From Leifsonia xyli subsp. cynodontis DSM 46306 (GTDB lineage Bacteria > Actinomycetota > Actinomycetes > Actinomycetales > Microbacteriaceae), in contig NC_022438.1 in the NCBI RefSeq assembly GCF_000470775.1, forward strand, positions 62,001 through 126,000: DNA of 64,000 nt, in the 5' to 3' direction. Every line of letters starts with the position of its first letter. The first letter of the stretch is position 1. Shown piece by piece: positions 44,952 through 54,061 of this stretch. The translations under genes were made by a program, and so were the position numbers. Below the pieces are notes generated by a model that saw only the letters and a list, made by a program, of their open reading frames with translations, was not told where the DNA came from and made no database searches.

Positions 44952-46480
44952 CCGGTCTCGGCGGGGAGATCCGGCAGGCCCTCGAGGCCGAGCCGACCCG
45001 GATCGCCGTGGTCGGCGGCGGTGTGGCCGGTCTCGTCGCGGCGCGCGAGTGTGCGCGACCCGGTTTCGAGGTGGTCGTGCTGGAGGCGGCGGACCGCATC
45101 GGCGGTTCCGTCGCACCGCTCGAACTCGACGGGATGACGCTCGACGCCGGCGCGGAGAGTTTCGCGACCCGCGGCGGCCACGTCGCCGAGCTCCTCGATG
45201 CGCTGGGCCTGGCCGGGGAGATCGTCTCGCCGAACCCGGTGGGCGCGTGGGTGCGCACCGGCACCAAGAGCGTTCCGCTGCCGAAGGCCGGGCTGCTCGG
45301 CATCCCGAGCTCTCCGCTCGCGACCGATGTGGTGGCCGCCATCGGCTGGGGCGGCGCCCTTCGCGCCTCCCTCGACCGGCTGCTGCCGGTGCTCACAATC
45401 GGGCAGGAGCGCCGGCTGGGAACGCTCGTGCGGAAGCGGATGGGCGCGAAAGTGTTGGACGAATTGGTCGTCCCCGTCGTCACCGGTGTCTACTCGGCCG
45501 CGCCGGACGACCTGGACATCGACGTCGCGGCCCCCGGTCTCAACGCCGCCCTGACCCGCCTCGGCTCGCTCTCCGGAGCCGTCGGCGAACTGCGGTCGCA
45601 GGCGAAGGCGGGCAGCGCTGTGCAGGGACTCCGCGGCGGGATGTGGCGGCTCCCTGCCGCGCTCGCCGCCGACATCCGCGCGCGCGGGGGCAGCGTTCGC
45701 ACCACCGCCGCCGTCACCGCGATCGCGCCGTGGGCCGCGCCCGAGACGCCAGCCCCCGCCGGGGCCGCGCATCCCGAATCGGACGGCGGACGCCGCCCCG
45801 CCCGCTGGACCCTCCGCCTGGCCGATGGGACGGCCATCGACGCGGATGTCGTGGTGATGGCCGCGCCCGCGCCCGCTGCGCTCGCGCTGCTCCCCACGGC
45901 ATCCCCGTCGCTCGCCGGTCTGGCCGGCCTCGACTGGCCTCCGGCGTCGAGCGTCGAACTGGTCACCCTCGTGCTCACCGCTCCCGCTCTCGCCGAGGCG
46001 CCCAGGGGGACGGGCGTGCTTGTCGGCGACGCCCCCGGCTCCGGCGTCGCCGCCAAAGCCCTGACGCATGCGAGCACCAAGTGGGCGTGGGTCGCGGAGG
46101 CCGCAGGGGGCGGCCGTCACGTCGTCCGCCTGTCGTACGGCCGGGCGGGCCAGCCAGGGACCCGCGAGCTGAGCGACCAGCGCCTCCGGGAGATCGCGCT
46201 CTCGGACGTCTCCGCCCTCCTCAATATTCCCCTTGCGGCATCCGATGTGGACGCATTCACCCGGATTCGCTGGACGAACGCTCTTCCTTATGCGACAGTG
46301 GGGCAGCGGGAGCGTATCCAGCGCGTCCGCGACGGGGTCGGGAGCGTCGAGGGTCTCGAGGTGACCGGCTCCTGGCTGGCCGGGACCGGGCTCGCGTCCG
46401 TCGTCCCAGACGCCCGCCGGGCTGCCGAGCGGGCACGGGGTCTACGCTGGAAAGCGCTGACCGAGGACAGGGAGGGATGA
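44948..46480 (+). CDS. hemY: Coproporphyrinogen III oxidase (HemY/CgoX type)
   Basis: An FAD enzyme of 510 residues: RIAVVGGGVAGLVAARECAR is the dinucleotide fold, LDAGAESFATRGGHVAEL the substrate side, and TGSWLAGTGLASVVPDARR the C-terminal FAD contact. With HemQ and HemH encoded downstream, it should oxidise coproporphyrinogen III to coproporphyrin III, as in other Gram-positive bacteria. Start GTG 44948 is coupled to hemE. An Ala/Pro-rich insertion near residue 270 (PETPAPAGAAHPESDGG) is longer than usual but in frame. Confidence 0.9.
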   Translation: MTGLGGEIRQALEAEPTRIAVVGGGVAGLVAARECARPGFEVVVLEAADRIGGSVAPLELDGMTLDAGAESFATRGGHVAELLDALGLAGEIVSPNPVGAWVRTGTKSVPLPKAGLLGIPSSPLATDVVAAIGWGGALRASLDRLLPVLTIGQERRLGTLVRKRMGAKVLDELVVPVVTGVYSAAPDDLDIDVAAPGLNAALTRLGSLSGAVGELRSQAKAGSAVQGLRGGMWRLPAALAADIRARGGSVRTTAAVTAIAPWAAPETPAPAGAAHPESDGGRRPARWTLRLADGTAIDADVVVMAAPAPAALALLPTASPSLAGLAGLDWPPASSVELVTLVLTAPALAEAPRGTGVLVGDAPGSGVAAKALTHASTKWAWVAEAAGGGRHVVRLSYGRAGQPGTRELSDQRLREIALSDVSALLNIPLAASDVDAFTRIRWTNALPYATVGQRERIQRVRDGVGSVEGLEVTGSWLAGTGLASVVPDARRAAERARGLRWKALTEDREG

Positions 46481-46483
46481 AGG

Positions 46484-46780
46484 ATGGGCGGAAAGATCCT
46501 GTTCGTCGCGGGAGCGGCCGTCGGCTATGTGCTCGGCGCGCGGGCCGGACGGAAACGGTATGACCAGATGAAGGCCGCCGCGACCAGAGTGTGGGAGTCG
46601 CCTTCGGTGCAGAAGCGGGTCCACGCGGTCGAGGACTTCGTGGCGGAGAAGGCGTGCGAGGCGCCGGAGGCCGTGTTCGTCGCGATCAAGAAGGTCGTCG
46701 TCCGCGCGAACGAGCGACGGCGCGAGGCGCGTTCGCCGATCGCCGAGCCGGAGGCGGCGAGGGGCGCAAGCGCGTCCTGA
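46484..46780 (+). CDS. YtxH-like small membrane-associated protein
   Basis: The 98-residue protein has one N-terminal hydrophobic segment with glycine zipper (KILFVAGAAVGYVLGARAG) and a basic helical tail (RKRYDQMKAAATRVWE, AIKKVVVRANERRREAR). This layout is that of YtxH-type or gas-vesicle-like small envelope proteins. ATG 46484 is three bases after the hemY stop. It starts a set of three small envelope genes placed between the two halves of the heme cluster. Confidence 0.65.
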   Translation: MGGKILFVAGAAVGYVLGARAGRKRYDQMKAAATRVWESPSVQKRVHAVEDFVAEKACEAPEAVFVAIKKVVVRANERRREARSPIAEPEAARGASAS

Positions 46781-46814
46781 CCCGGCGAGACCCTGACCCG
46801 AAAAGGGAGATGCG

Positions 46815-47225
46815 ATGATCGACAGCCGGAACGCCCGGAAGAAGCCCCTCGGTGAGCTGATCGCCGCGCTGCCGGGGCTCGTCGTCGGCATGCTGAAGGC
46901 AGAGGTGGACCACCTCAAGGCCGAGTTCGCAGCGAAGGCGAGATATGCCGGTGTCGGCATAGGGCTGTTCCTCGTGGCGCCGGTGTTTCTTTTCTTCGCG
47001 CTCGGAGTTCTCGTCGCGGCGGGGGTGCTCGGCCTCGCTGTCGTCTTGCCGGCGTGGGCGGCTGCGCTCATCGTGTTCGGCGCTCTGGCCCTGATCGCAG
47101 CGATCCTGGTGCTGATCGGTGTCGCGTCGTTCAAGAGGGTGAATGGCCTCGCCCCGAAGGAGACCATCGCGAGCGTCCGATCCGATGCCGACGCGCTGAG
47201 AGGGATGGGCAAGTATGACAACTGA
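46815..47225 (+). CDS. Phage-holin-3-like actinobacterial membrane protein
   Basis: In 136 residues there is an amphipathic start (LGELIAALPGLVVGMLKAEV, then DHLKAEFAAKARYAG) and two strong membrane helices (GIGLFLVAPVFLFFALGVLV and AALIVFGALALIAAILVLIG). This is the layout of the actinobacterial holin-X/YqjD-like family, whose function is unknown. ATG 46815 follows AAGGGAGATGCG. The 3' end overlaps the start of the DUF3618 gene by 11 bases, a usual pairing for these families. Confidence 0.72.
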   Translation: MIDSRNARKKPLGELIAALPGLVVGMLKAEVDHLKAEFAAKARYAGVGIGLFLVAPVFLFFALGVLVAAGVLGLAVVLPAWAAALIVFGALALIAAILVLIGVASFKRVNGLAPKETIASVRSDADALRGMGKYDN

Positions 47226-47430
47226 CCGCAGCGACGTCGAGCGCGCCCGCGCCGAGCTGGCCGCCGCTCTCGACGCCATCGAATACAAGCTGAACGTCCC
47301 GAAGCGCGCCGCCGAGTGCGTGCGGATGCTCCGGCGCGAGAACCCGCTGGCCCTCGCCGGCATCGTCGCGGGCGCGGCGATCGCCGTGGCCGCCGCCGTC
47401 TGGGGCCTTGTCGCCCTCGTGCGGCGCTGA
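47215..47430 (+). CDS. DUF3618 small membrane protein
   Basis: The 71-residue protein matches DUF3618: an N-terminal acidic helix (VERARAELAAALDAIEYKLN, then VPKRAAECVRMLRRENPLAL) and one membrane helix (AGIVAGAAIAVAAAVWGLVA). It overlaps the holin-like gene, so the three small genes are co-translated. They commonly sit together in actinobacteria and may act at the envelope. A clear terminator follows at 47433. Confidence 0.72.
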   Translation: MTTDRSDVERARAELAAALDAIEYKLNVPKRAAECVRMLRRENPLALAGIVAGAAIAVAAAVWGLVALVRR

Positions 47431-47432
47431 CC

Positions 47433-47461
47433 GCGCGGGCGTTGGGCCCGCGCTCGTTTTT
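47433..47461 (+). terminator. Intrinsic terminator after the DUF3618 gene
   Basis: GCGCGGGC-GTTGG-GCCCGCGC (47433-47453) is followed by TCG and TTTTT (47457-47461). It ends the hemE-hemY-small membrane gene transcript, so hemQ onward should have its own promoter or depend on read-through. Confidence 0.85.
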
Positions 47462-47493
47462 GCCTTCCCGTGTTTGCGAGAGAGACTGTGGTT

Positions 47494-48222
47494 ATGAGTA
47501 TCCCGACTGCCGGTCCCGATTCGACCGTCCCCGGAGAGAACCCCGAAAACCCGAGAGGGTTCGCGCTCTGGGCCGTGTTGCGCCGCGACCCGGCGCGTCC
47601 CGACGACCTCGACGGCGCCGACGTCCCGAAAACGGTTCAGGAGCTCGAGGGCGTCGTCGCCGACCTCGACAGGCAGGGTGTCACGACCCGCGGCTTCTAC
47701 GACGTCTCCGGCCTGCGAGCCGACGCCGATGTCATGATCTGGCTGCACGGTCTCGACGCCGAGACGTTGCAGTGGGGGCTGCGCCAGCTGCGCCGCACCC
47801 GCCTGATGGTGGCGTTGCTGCCCACCTGGAACGCGATGGGCGTGCATCGGGACGCCGAGTTCAACCGCTCGCACGTCCCCGGTTTCCTCCGTGGCGAGGA
47901 GCCGAGGGGCTGGCTGTGCGTCTACCCGTTCGTGCGCAGCTACGAGTGGTACCTGTTGCCCGAGGAGGATCGCTCCCGGATGTTGGCCGAGCACGGCCGC
48001 AAGGGCGCCGCCTTCCGCGGGGTGCTCGCGAACACCGTCGCGAGCTTCGCGCTCGGCGACTACGAGTGGATTCTGCCGCTGGAAGCCGACGAGCTCACCG
48101 AACTCGTCGACGTGATGCGCGAACTGCGCTACACGGACGCCCGTCGCCATGTGCGCGAGGAGATCCCCTTCTACACCGGCCGTCGCATCCAGCCGGCCGA
48201 GCTCGTGGAGGTGCTCCGATGA
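47494..48222 (+). CDS. hemQ: Coproheme decarboxylase (HemQ/ChdC)
   Basis: The 242-residue protein belongs to the chlorite-dismutase fold of actinobacterial HemQ: ENPRGFALWAVLRRDPARP at the start, DADVMIWLHGLDAETLQWGL, the Tyr-containing YPFVRSYEWYLLPEEDRSR, and the haem-ligand region DARRHVREEIPFYTGRRI. It converts Fe-coproporphyrin to protoheme, the last step of the coproporphyrin-dependent route. ATG 47494 is used. The stop overlaps the hemH start (ATGA at 48219-48222). Confidence 0.92.
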   Translation: MSIPTAGPDSTVPGENPENPRGFALWAVLRRDPARPDDLDGADVPKTVQELEGVVADLDRQGVTTRGFYDVSGLRADADVMIWLHGLDAETLQWGLRQLRRTRLMVALLPTWNAMGVHRDAEFNRSHVPGFLRGEEPRGWLCVYPFVRSYEWYLLPEEDRSRMLAEHGRKGAAFRGVLANTVASFALGDYEWILPLEADELTELVDVMRELRYTDARRHVREEIPFYTGRRIQPAELVEVLR

Positions 48223-49412
48223 CGGACGAGGCCCTACCACCAGTGCTGGGCGCGACGCCGGTCGCGGCCGGCGGCCCCGAGCACGTCACCGAGCCGGTCG
48301 CGTATGACGCCATCCTGCTCGCCGGCTTCGGCGGCCCCGAGGGCCAGGACGATGTCATCCCGTTCCTCCGCAATGTCACGCGGGGCCGGGGAATCCCCGA
48401 CGAGCGCCTCGAAGAGGTCGCCCAGCACTACCGCCACTTCGGCGGAGTGAGCCCGATCAACGACCAGAACCGCGCGCTCAAAGCGGCGCTGGAGGCGGAG
48501 CTCGCCTCGCGCGGCATCGACCTGCCGGTGCTCTGGGGCAACCGCAACTGGGACCCATACTTCGCGGACGCCCTCGCGGAGGCGGACCAGCGCGGGTTCA
48601 CCAAGCTCATCGCGGTCGCGACCAGCGCCTACTCCTCCTATTCCAGCTGCCGTCAGTACCGCGAGGATTTCGCCCGCGTGCTGCAGGAGACCGGGCTTGA
48701 GGGCCGCATCCAGATCGACAAAGTGCGCCAGTTCTTCGACCACCCCGGTTTTGTCGAGCCGTTCATCGAGGGCGTGAAGAACGCCGTCGATGAGCTGCGT
48801 GAGAGGGTGCCGGGGATCGACCCGGCGACCGGCGTGCGCATCCTGTTCTCGACGCACTCCATCCCGTCGACGGACGCTGGCAAGTCCGGTCCGTCCGGGC
48901 GGCCCGATTCCGGCGAGCCCTGGGGAGAGGGCGGGGCGTACGTGGCTCAGCACCTCGCGGTCGCGGAGATCGTCTCGCACGAGGCGACCGGCGACACGAT
49001 CGGCTGGGATCTCGTCTACCAGTCCCGCTCGGGCCCCCCCTCCATGCCGTGGCTCGAACCCGACATCAACGACCGCATCGCCGAGCTGCCCGAGCTGGGC
49101 GTCAAGGCCGTCATCATCGTGCCGCTCGGTTTCGTGAGCGATCACATGGAGGTCCTCTGGGACCTCGACACCGAGGCGATGGAGTCGAGCGAGGAGCACG
49201 GCCTGCTCGCCGTCCGTGTCCCGACGCCCGGCACCCACGCCAAGTACGTCAAGGGTCTCGTAGATCTGGTGCTTGAGCGCCGCGACGGCCTTCCGGTCGC
49301 TCAGCGTCCCTCCCTCACCACGCTCGGCCCCTGGTACGACGTGTGCCGCCCGGGATGCTGCGAGAACGTCCGTCTTGGCTTCAAGCCGGCCGTCGCCGGG
49401 CTCGCTCCGTGA
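48219..49412 (+). CDS. hemH: Ferrochelatase (coproporphyrin type)
   Basis: The 397-residue product has YDAILLAGFGGPEGQDDVIPF, RHFGGVSPINDQNRALK, the metal-site His in RILFSTHSIPSTDAGK, and VIIVPLGFVSDHMEVLWDLD with the catalytic Glu. Near the end YDVCRPGCCENVRLG, with an earlier SSYSSCRQYRED, supplies the Cys set that binds a [2Fe-2S] cluster in actinobacterial ferrochelatases. It inserts iron into coproporphyrin III, feeding HemQ. ATG 48219 overlaps hemQ; the stop overlaps hemC (GTGA). Confidence 0.94.
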   Translation: MTDEALPPVLGATPVAAGGPEHVTEPVAYDAILLAGFGGPEGQDDVIPFLRNVTRGRGIPDERLEEVAQHYRHFGGVSPINDQNRALKAALEAELASRGIDLPVLWGNRNWDPYFADALAEADQRGFTKLIAVATSAYSSYSSCRQYREDFARVLQETGLEGRIQIDKVRQFFDHPGFVEPFIEGVKNAVDELRERVPGIDPATGVRILFSTHSIPSTDAGKSGPSGRPDSGEPWGEGGAYVAQHLAVAEIVSHEATGDTIGWDLVYQSRSGPPSMPWLEPDINDRIAELPELGVKAVIIVPLGFVSDHMEVLWDLDTEAMESSEEHGLLAVRVPTPGTHAKYVKGLVDLVLERRDGLPVAQRPSLTTLGPWYDVCRPGCCENVRLGFKPAVAGLAP

Positions 49413-50398
49413 TCGTCTCCGACGGCCCAGCGCAGCGGCGGCAGGGAGTGCTCCGCCTCGGCACCCGCGGTAGCACACTCGCCGTCGCCCAGACGAAGGC
49501 CGTCGCCACCGCCGTCGCGCGCGCGACGGGCTTCGATATCCAGCTGGTCACGGTCACCACCCACGGCGACACCTCGCGCGAATCGCTCTCGGAGCTGGGC
49601 GGGACCGGTGTCTTCGCGACCGCGCTGCGGGATGCGCTGCGGAACGACGAGTGCGACCTCGTCGTCCACTCTCTGAAGGATCTGCCGACCACCCCGGCCC
49701 CCGGACTCGTGCTCGGCGCGGTGCCGAAGCGCGCCGACGCCCGCGACACCCTGTGCGCTCGCGATGGTCTCCGCTTCGAGGAGCTGCCAGAGGGCGCCCG
49801 CATCGGCACGGGTTCGCCCCGCCGGGCGGCTCAGCTCAAGGCGCAGCGCCCCGACCTCGATATCGTGGACATCCGTGGCAATGTCGACACACGGCTGGGC
49901 CGAGTGTCCGGGGCGGACCTGGACGCTGTGGCGCTCGCCGCCGCGGGGCTCACCCGCCTCGGCCGTCTCGACGCCGTCACCGACTTCTTCCCCCTGTCGG
50001 TCATGCCGACCGCTCCCGGTCAGGGAGCGCTCGCTCTGGAGGTGCGCGAGGGGGACGAACGGGGGCGGGGACCGATCGCCCGCGCGCTCGCCGCCGTCGA
50101 CCACGCGACCACGCGCGCCGCGACCACCGCCGAGCGCGCCGTGCTGGCCGGCCTCGAAGCCGGCTGCGCCGCCCCGGTCGGCGCGACTGCCATGATCGAC
50201 GACGGGCTCCTCTTCCTCACAGCGACCGTCTACCGGCCCGACGGCACCGCGCAGCTCACCGCGTCCCACGCCGCGACGCCGGAGTCGTTCGGCGCGGCCC
50301 ACTTGGACGAGGCCGCCCGCGATGTCGGACAGCGCGTCGTCGCTGAGCTCCTCATCGCGGGCGCGGCCGATCTGGCTCCGCTGAAGGGCATCCGATGA
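49409..50398 (+). CDS. hemC: Hydroxymethylbilane synthase
   Basis: The 329-residue enzyme shows RLGTRGSTLAVAQTKAVA at the start, CDLVVHSLKDLPTTPAPGL with the catalytic Asp nearby, GTGSPRRAAQLKAQRPDL and IRGNVDTRLGR as substrate-binding Arg blocks. LEAGCAAPVGATA holds the Cys that carries the dipyrromethane cofactor. It joins four porphobilinogen units into hydroxymethylbilane. GTG 49409 overlaps the hemH stop, and the stop overlaps hemD. Confidence 0.95.
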   Translation: MIVSDGPAQRRQGVLRLGTRGSTLAVAQTKAVATAVARATGFDIQLVTVTTHGDTSRESLSELGGTGVFATALRDALRNDECDLVVHSLKDLPTTPAPGLVLGAVPKRADARDTLCARDGLRFEELPEGARIGTGSPRRAAQLKAQRPDLDIVDIRGNVDTRLGRVSGADLDAVALAAAGLTRLGRLDAVTDFFPLSVMPTAPGQGALALEVREGDERGRGPIARALAAVDHATTRAATTAERAVLAGLEAGCAAPVGATAMIDDGLLFLTATVYRPDGTAQLTASHAATPESFGAAHLDEAARDVGQRVVAELLIAGAADLAPLKGIR

Positions 50399-51177
50399 CG
50401 ACGGGATCGGTGCCGAAACCGCTCGCAGGCTGGCGGGTGCTGGTCCCGCGCGGGGGGCCGTGGGGCGACTCCGTCGCGGCGGATCTGCGCGGGATGGGCG
50501 CTTCGCCGGTCGTCGCTGCCATGATCAACTTCGCGCCGACAACCGACGCCCCCGCTCTGGAGCAGGCCCTGCAACGTCTGGCCGCCGGCGAGTTCGATTG
50601 GGTGACGATCACGAGCGCGACCACGGTGGATGTGCTGAGCGCGTCCCGCGCGGTCGTCCCGCCCCGCACCCGGATCGCCGCCGTCGGAGAGACCACAGCC
50701 GCTGCGCTCACCGCTGCGGGCTACAAGATGGATCTCGTGCCCGCGGAGGACAATTCCGCCCTCGGACTGCTCGCCGAGTGGGAAGCCGCCACCCAGGGCC
50801 AGGTCCCCCTCCGCATCCTCACGCTCCGTTCCGATATCGCCAAGCCCCTCCTCACCGAGGGGATGCGCCGTATCGGGCACGACGTCGATTCGGTCGTGGC
50901 CTACCGCACGATCGGCGTGACCGTGCCGGAGAACGTGGTCGCGTATGTGCGGCAGGGGCTCGTGCAGGCGATCCTCGTCACAAGCGGTTCGGTGGCCGAG
51001 CAGGTGCAGGTGCAGCTCGGCCCCATTCCGGAGTCCACGCTGGTCGCGGCCATCGGACCGCGGACGGCGCGCGACGCCCGCGACTACGGTCTGCGGGTGG
51101 ATGTCGTGGCCGAGGAGCGCACCGCCGCCTCGCTGATCGAAGCGGTCGTGGCGGTGGCCGCCTCCCGTGCGGGCTGA
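50395..51177 (+). CDS. hemD: Uroporphyrinogen-III synthase
   Basis: The 260-residue protein has the two-domain HemD layout with WRVLVPRGGPWGDSVAADL, FDWVTITSATTVDVLSAS, a linking region RIAAVGETTAAALTAAGY, and AILVTSGSVAEQVQ with a late IGPRTARDARDYGL. HemD sequences are poorly conserved; position between hemC and hemB makes the call firm. It closes hydroxymethylbilane with inversion of ring D. ATG 50395 overlaps the hemC stop (ATGA). Confidence 0.92.
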   Translation: MTTGSVPKPLAGWRVLVPRGGPWGDSVAADLRGMGASPVVAAMINFAPTTDAPALEQALQRLAAGEFDWVTITSATTVDVLSASRAVVPPRTRIAAVGETTAAALTAAGYKMDLVPAEDNSALGLLAEWEAATQGQVPLRILTLRSDIAKPLLTEGMRRIGHDVDSVVAYRTIGVTVPENVVAYVRQGLVQAILVTSGSVAEQVQVQLGPIPESTLVAAIGPRTARDARDYGLRVDVVAEERTAASLIEAVVAVAASRAG

Positions 51178-51204
51178 ACGCTTCCGCGGCGTAGGGTTGA
51201 GCGA

Positions 51205-52185
51205 GTGAGCGAACTGCACCCCGTCATCAGACCCCGCCGTCTGCGGCAGTCGCCGGCGATGCGGCGTCTCGTGGCCGAGACCCGGCTGCACCCCGCCGAG
51301 CTGATCCTCCCCCTCTTCGTGCGCGAGGGCCTGGCTGAGCCGCGGCCGGTCGCGTCCATGCCGGGCGTGGTCCAGCACACGCTGGATTCGCTGAGGCGTG
51401 CCGCCTCCGGGGCGGCTGAGGCGGGCGTCGGCGGCATCATGCTGTTCGGTGTGCCGGAGACGCGCGACGCTGCCGGCTCCGCCGCGACCGACCCCGACGG
51501 CATCCTGAATGTCGCGACCCGCGCTGTCGCCGCCGAGGTGGGTGACGCGCTCGTCGTGCAGACCGATCTGTGCCTGGACGAGTTCATCGACCACGGCCAC
51601 TGCGGTGTGCTCGACGAAGCCGGAGCCGTCGACAACGACGCGACTCTGCTGCGCTACCGCGACATGGCGCTCGCGCAGGCCGAGGCCGGCTCCCAAGTGC
51701 TCGGCCTCAGCGGCATGATGGACGGTCAGGTCGCCGCCGTGCGCCAGGCGCTGGACGCGGCCGGCCACACGGGGACGGCGCTCCTCGCCTACGCGGCCAA
51801 GTACGCCTCCGGCTTCTACGGCCCGTTCCGCGACGCTGTCGACTCCCCGCTCCTCGGCGACCGCCGTGCCTATCAGCAGAACCCGGCCAACCGCCGAGAG
51901 GGTCTGCGCGAGGCCCGCCTCGACCTGGACGAGGGCGCAGACATCCTCATGGTGAAGCCGGCGCTGAGCTACCTCGATGTGCTCAGCGACGTCGCCGCCA
52001 TCAGCGAGGTCTCGGTCTGGGCCTACCAGGTCTCCGGCGAGTACGCGATGGTGGAGGCCGCCGCCGCGAACGGCTGGATCGACCGCGACCGGATCATCGA
52101 GGAGACGCTGATCGGCGCCCGCCGGGCGGGGGCCAACGCGATCGTGACCTATTGGGCGGCCGAAGTGGCCGGGTGGCAGCGATGA
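51205..52185 (+). CDS. hemB: Delta-aminolevulinic acid dehydratase (porphobilinogen synthase)
   Basis: The 326-residue enzyme has both catalytic Lys contexts, [17 protein letters not shown] and [15 protein letters not shown], and ends with [19 protein letters not shown]. The metal loop reads [15 protein letters not shown]: Asp replaces the second Cys of the usual zinc triad, so two of three Cys remain. Such loops are often seen in enzymes that do not depend on catalytic zinc. It condenses two aminolevulinate molecules into porphobilinogen. GTG 51205 lies 27 bases after hemD; the stop overlaps hemL. Confidence 0.94.
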   Translation: MSELHPVIRPRRLRQSPAMRRLVAETRLHPAELILPLFVREGLAEPRPVASMPGVVQHTLDSLRRAASGAAEAGVGGIMLFGVPETRDAAGSAATDPDGILNVATRAVAAEVGDALVVQTDLCLDEFIDHGHCGVLDEAGAVDNDATLLRYRDMALAQAEAGSQVLGLSGMMDGQVAAVRQALDAAGHTGTALLAYAAKYASGFYGPFRDAVDSPLLGDRRAYQQNPANRREGLREARLDLDEGADILMVKPALSYLDVLSDVAAISEVSVWAYQVSGEYAMVEAAAANGWIDRDRIIEETLIGARRAGANAIVTYWAAEVAGWQR

Positions 52186-53519
52186 GCGAGGCGGGCGCAC
52201 TGGGGCCGGCCGACAGCGTTGCGGTCGGTGAGGCGAACCTCGCGCAGTTCGAGCGCGCGCAGCGGGTCATTCCCGGCGGTGTGAACTCGCCGGTGCGCGC
52301 GTTCCGTTCCGTCGGCGGCACGCCGCGGTTCATGATCTTCGCGAACGGGCCGTACATCATGGACGTCGAAGGACGCGAGTACGTCGACCTCGTCGCGTCG
52401 TGGGGTCCGGCCATTCTGGGGCACGCGCATCCCGCCGTGGTCTCCGCTGTCCAAGATGCCGCCGCGCGCGGTCTCTCGTTCGGCGCGTCGACCCCGGCCG
52501 AGACCGAACTGGCGGAGGCCGTGATCGCGCGGGTCCCGTTCGTGGAGAAGCTCCGGCTCGTCTCCACCGGCACGGAGGCGACGATGACCGCCATCCGGCT
52601 CGCCCGCGGCTTCACCGGCCGGCCGCTGCTGATCAAGTTCGCGGGGCACTACCACGGGCACTCCGACGGCCTTCTGACCGAGGCGGGCTCCGGTCTCGCG
52701 ACGCTGGGGCTGCCGGGCTCCGCCGGTGTGACCGAGGTCACCGCCGCGCAGACGCTCGTGCTCCCCTACAACGATCTGGAGGCCGTCCGCGCCGCGTTCG
52801 AGGCGAACGGACCGGACATCGCCGCGGTCATCGCCGAGGCCGCCGCCGCGAACATGGGCGTCGTCCCGCCGGACGAGGGCTTCAACGCGGCCCTCGCCGA
52901 TCTCGCCCACGAGTTCGGCGCCCTTCTCATCCTCGACGAGGTGCTCACCGGCTTCCGTGTGAGCGAGGCCGGGTTCTGGGGCCTCGACCGCGGCTACACC
53001 CCCGACCTCGTCACCTTCGGCAAAGTCATCGGTGGCGGGATGCCGCTCGCCGCGGTCGGCGGCCGTGCCGAGCTCATGGACGTCCTCGCCCCGGCCGGTC
53101 CCGTTTACCAGGCCGGCACGCTCTCCGGCAACCCGGTCGCCGTCGCCGCCGGTCTCGCAACGCTGGCCCACGCCGACGAGGCGGTCTACGACCGGTTGGA
53201 TCTCGTGGCCGAGATTCTCTCCGCGGGCGTTTCCGACGCCCTCACCGCCGAGGGCGTCGCCCACCGCGTGCAGCGGGCGGGCAACCTCTTCAGCTTCGTC
53301 TTCCGCGACGTCGCCGCCGCGCCGCGCACCTACGCCGAGGTGCAGCGGCAGGAGGCGTTCCGCTATCGGGCCTTCTTCCACGCGATGCTCGACGCCGGGG
53401 TGTCCCTGCCGCCGAGTGTGTTCGAGGCGTGGTTCGTGACCGCCGCGCACGATGACGTGGCGGTGGGCCGCGTCCTGGACGCGTTGCCCGCTGCTGCGCG
53501 GGCCGCTGCCGCTGCCTGA
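52182..53519 (+). CDS. hemL: Glutamate-1-semialdehyde 2,1-aminomutase
   Basis: The 445-residue PLP enzyme has [19 protein letters not shown] at the start, [51 protein letters not shown] with the PLP Asp, and the Schiff-base Lys in [19 protein letters not shown]. It converts glutamate-1-semialdehyde to 5-aminolevulinate. ATG 52182 overlaps the hemB stop. As the last gene of the cluster it supplies the first metabolite, with hemA at the far end of the cluster. Confidence 0.95.
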   Translation: MSEAGALGPADSVAVGEANLAQFERAQRVIPGGVNSPVRAFRSVGGTPRFMIFANGPYIMDVEGREYVDLVASWGPAILGHAHPAVVSAVQDAAARGLSFGASTPAETELAEAVIARVPFVEKLRLVSTGTEATMTAIRLARGFTGRPLLIKFAGHYHGHSDGLLTEAGSGLATLGLPGSAGVTEVTAAQTLVLPYNDLEAVRAAFEANGPDIAAVIAEAAAANMGVVPPDEGFNAALADLAHEFGALLILDEVLTGFRVSEAGFWGLDRGYTPDLVTFGKVIGGGMPLAAVGGRAELMDVLAPAGPVYQAGTLSGNPVAVAAGLATLAHADEAVYDRLDLVAEILSAGVSDALTAEGVAHRVQRAGNLFSFVFRDVAAAPRTYAEVQRQEAFRYRAFFHAMLDAGVSLPPSVFEAWFVTAAHDDVAVGRVLDALPAAARAAAAA

Positions 53520-53548
53520 TCGTCCTCCGAACCCCGTTTCCGTTGCCC

Positions 53549-53630
53549 GTCGAGAAGGGAGGAGAGCGGGGCGAGAGCAGGACGTGGAGGAAGAGCGAGC
53601 GCTGGTGGCTGGCTCTCCTCCGTTTGCGAC
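53549..53630. repeat. GGAGGA-family inverted-repeat unit, copy 5
   Basis: GTCGAGAAGGGAGGAGAG (53549-53566) faces CTCTCCTCCGTTTGCGAC (53613-53630); the two are complementary at 15 of 18 positions. A degenerate GTGGAGGAAGAG lies between. The unit separates hemL from the convergent small gene at 53695 and may serve as its terminator. Confidence 0.78.
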
Positions 53631-53694
53631 GGGACGACCCGGCGCGGAGGCCGACGGGACACGGGAGGGGCGTTCGATGCGGGCGGTCCGAGCC

Positions 53695-53931
53695 TCAGTC
53701 CTCCGTCGGCGACGGCTCCCGGGTCAGCGACTCCACGAAGGTGTATGTCGCGCCCTCCGGCCAGCCGTCGGCGTCCAGCAGCGCGTACACGTCGAACTCG
53801 AGCCCTCCGCCGCCGCCGGCCGGTCGGCGCAGGATACGGGGCGGTGAGTCCGACGCCGAGTACACGGTGACCGTCCGCGGTTCCGCGCCGGAACGCAGAA
53901 GGCGGGCGTGGAAGGCGATCGTCCGGGTCAC
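53695..53931 (-). CDS. Small protein of unknown function
   Basis: A 78-residue product with a beta-rich look: MTRTIAFHARLLRSGAEPRT, RRPAGGGGGLEFDVYALLDA and EGATYTFVESLTREPSPTED. Length and composition suggest a small globular protein without a membrane segment. No family is recognised. It is convergent with hemL, the inverted-repeat unit lying between, and divergent from the gene at 54062. Confidence 0.55.
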   Translation of the reverse strand: MTRTIAFHARLLRSGAEPRTVTVYSASDSPPRILRRPAGGGGGLEFDVYALLDADGWPEGATYTFVESLTREPSPTED

Positions 53932-54061
53932 CCGACCACTTTCTCACAGCCGCCGCACCGTCCTGTCCGGGTGTCGATCCTGTCCGGTTTCCAAGGAACG
54001 GTTATCGCTTTGTTGAGGTTCGCTCTCCCCGTCCGGGGGCGGGCTTGGCAGGATAGAGGCT

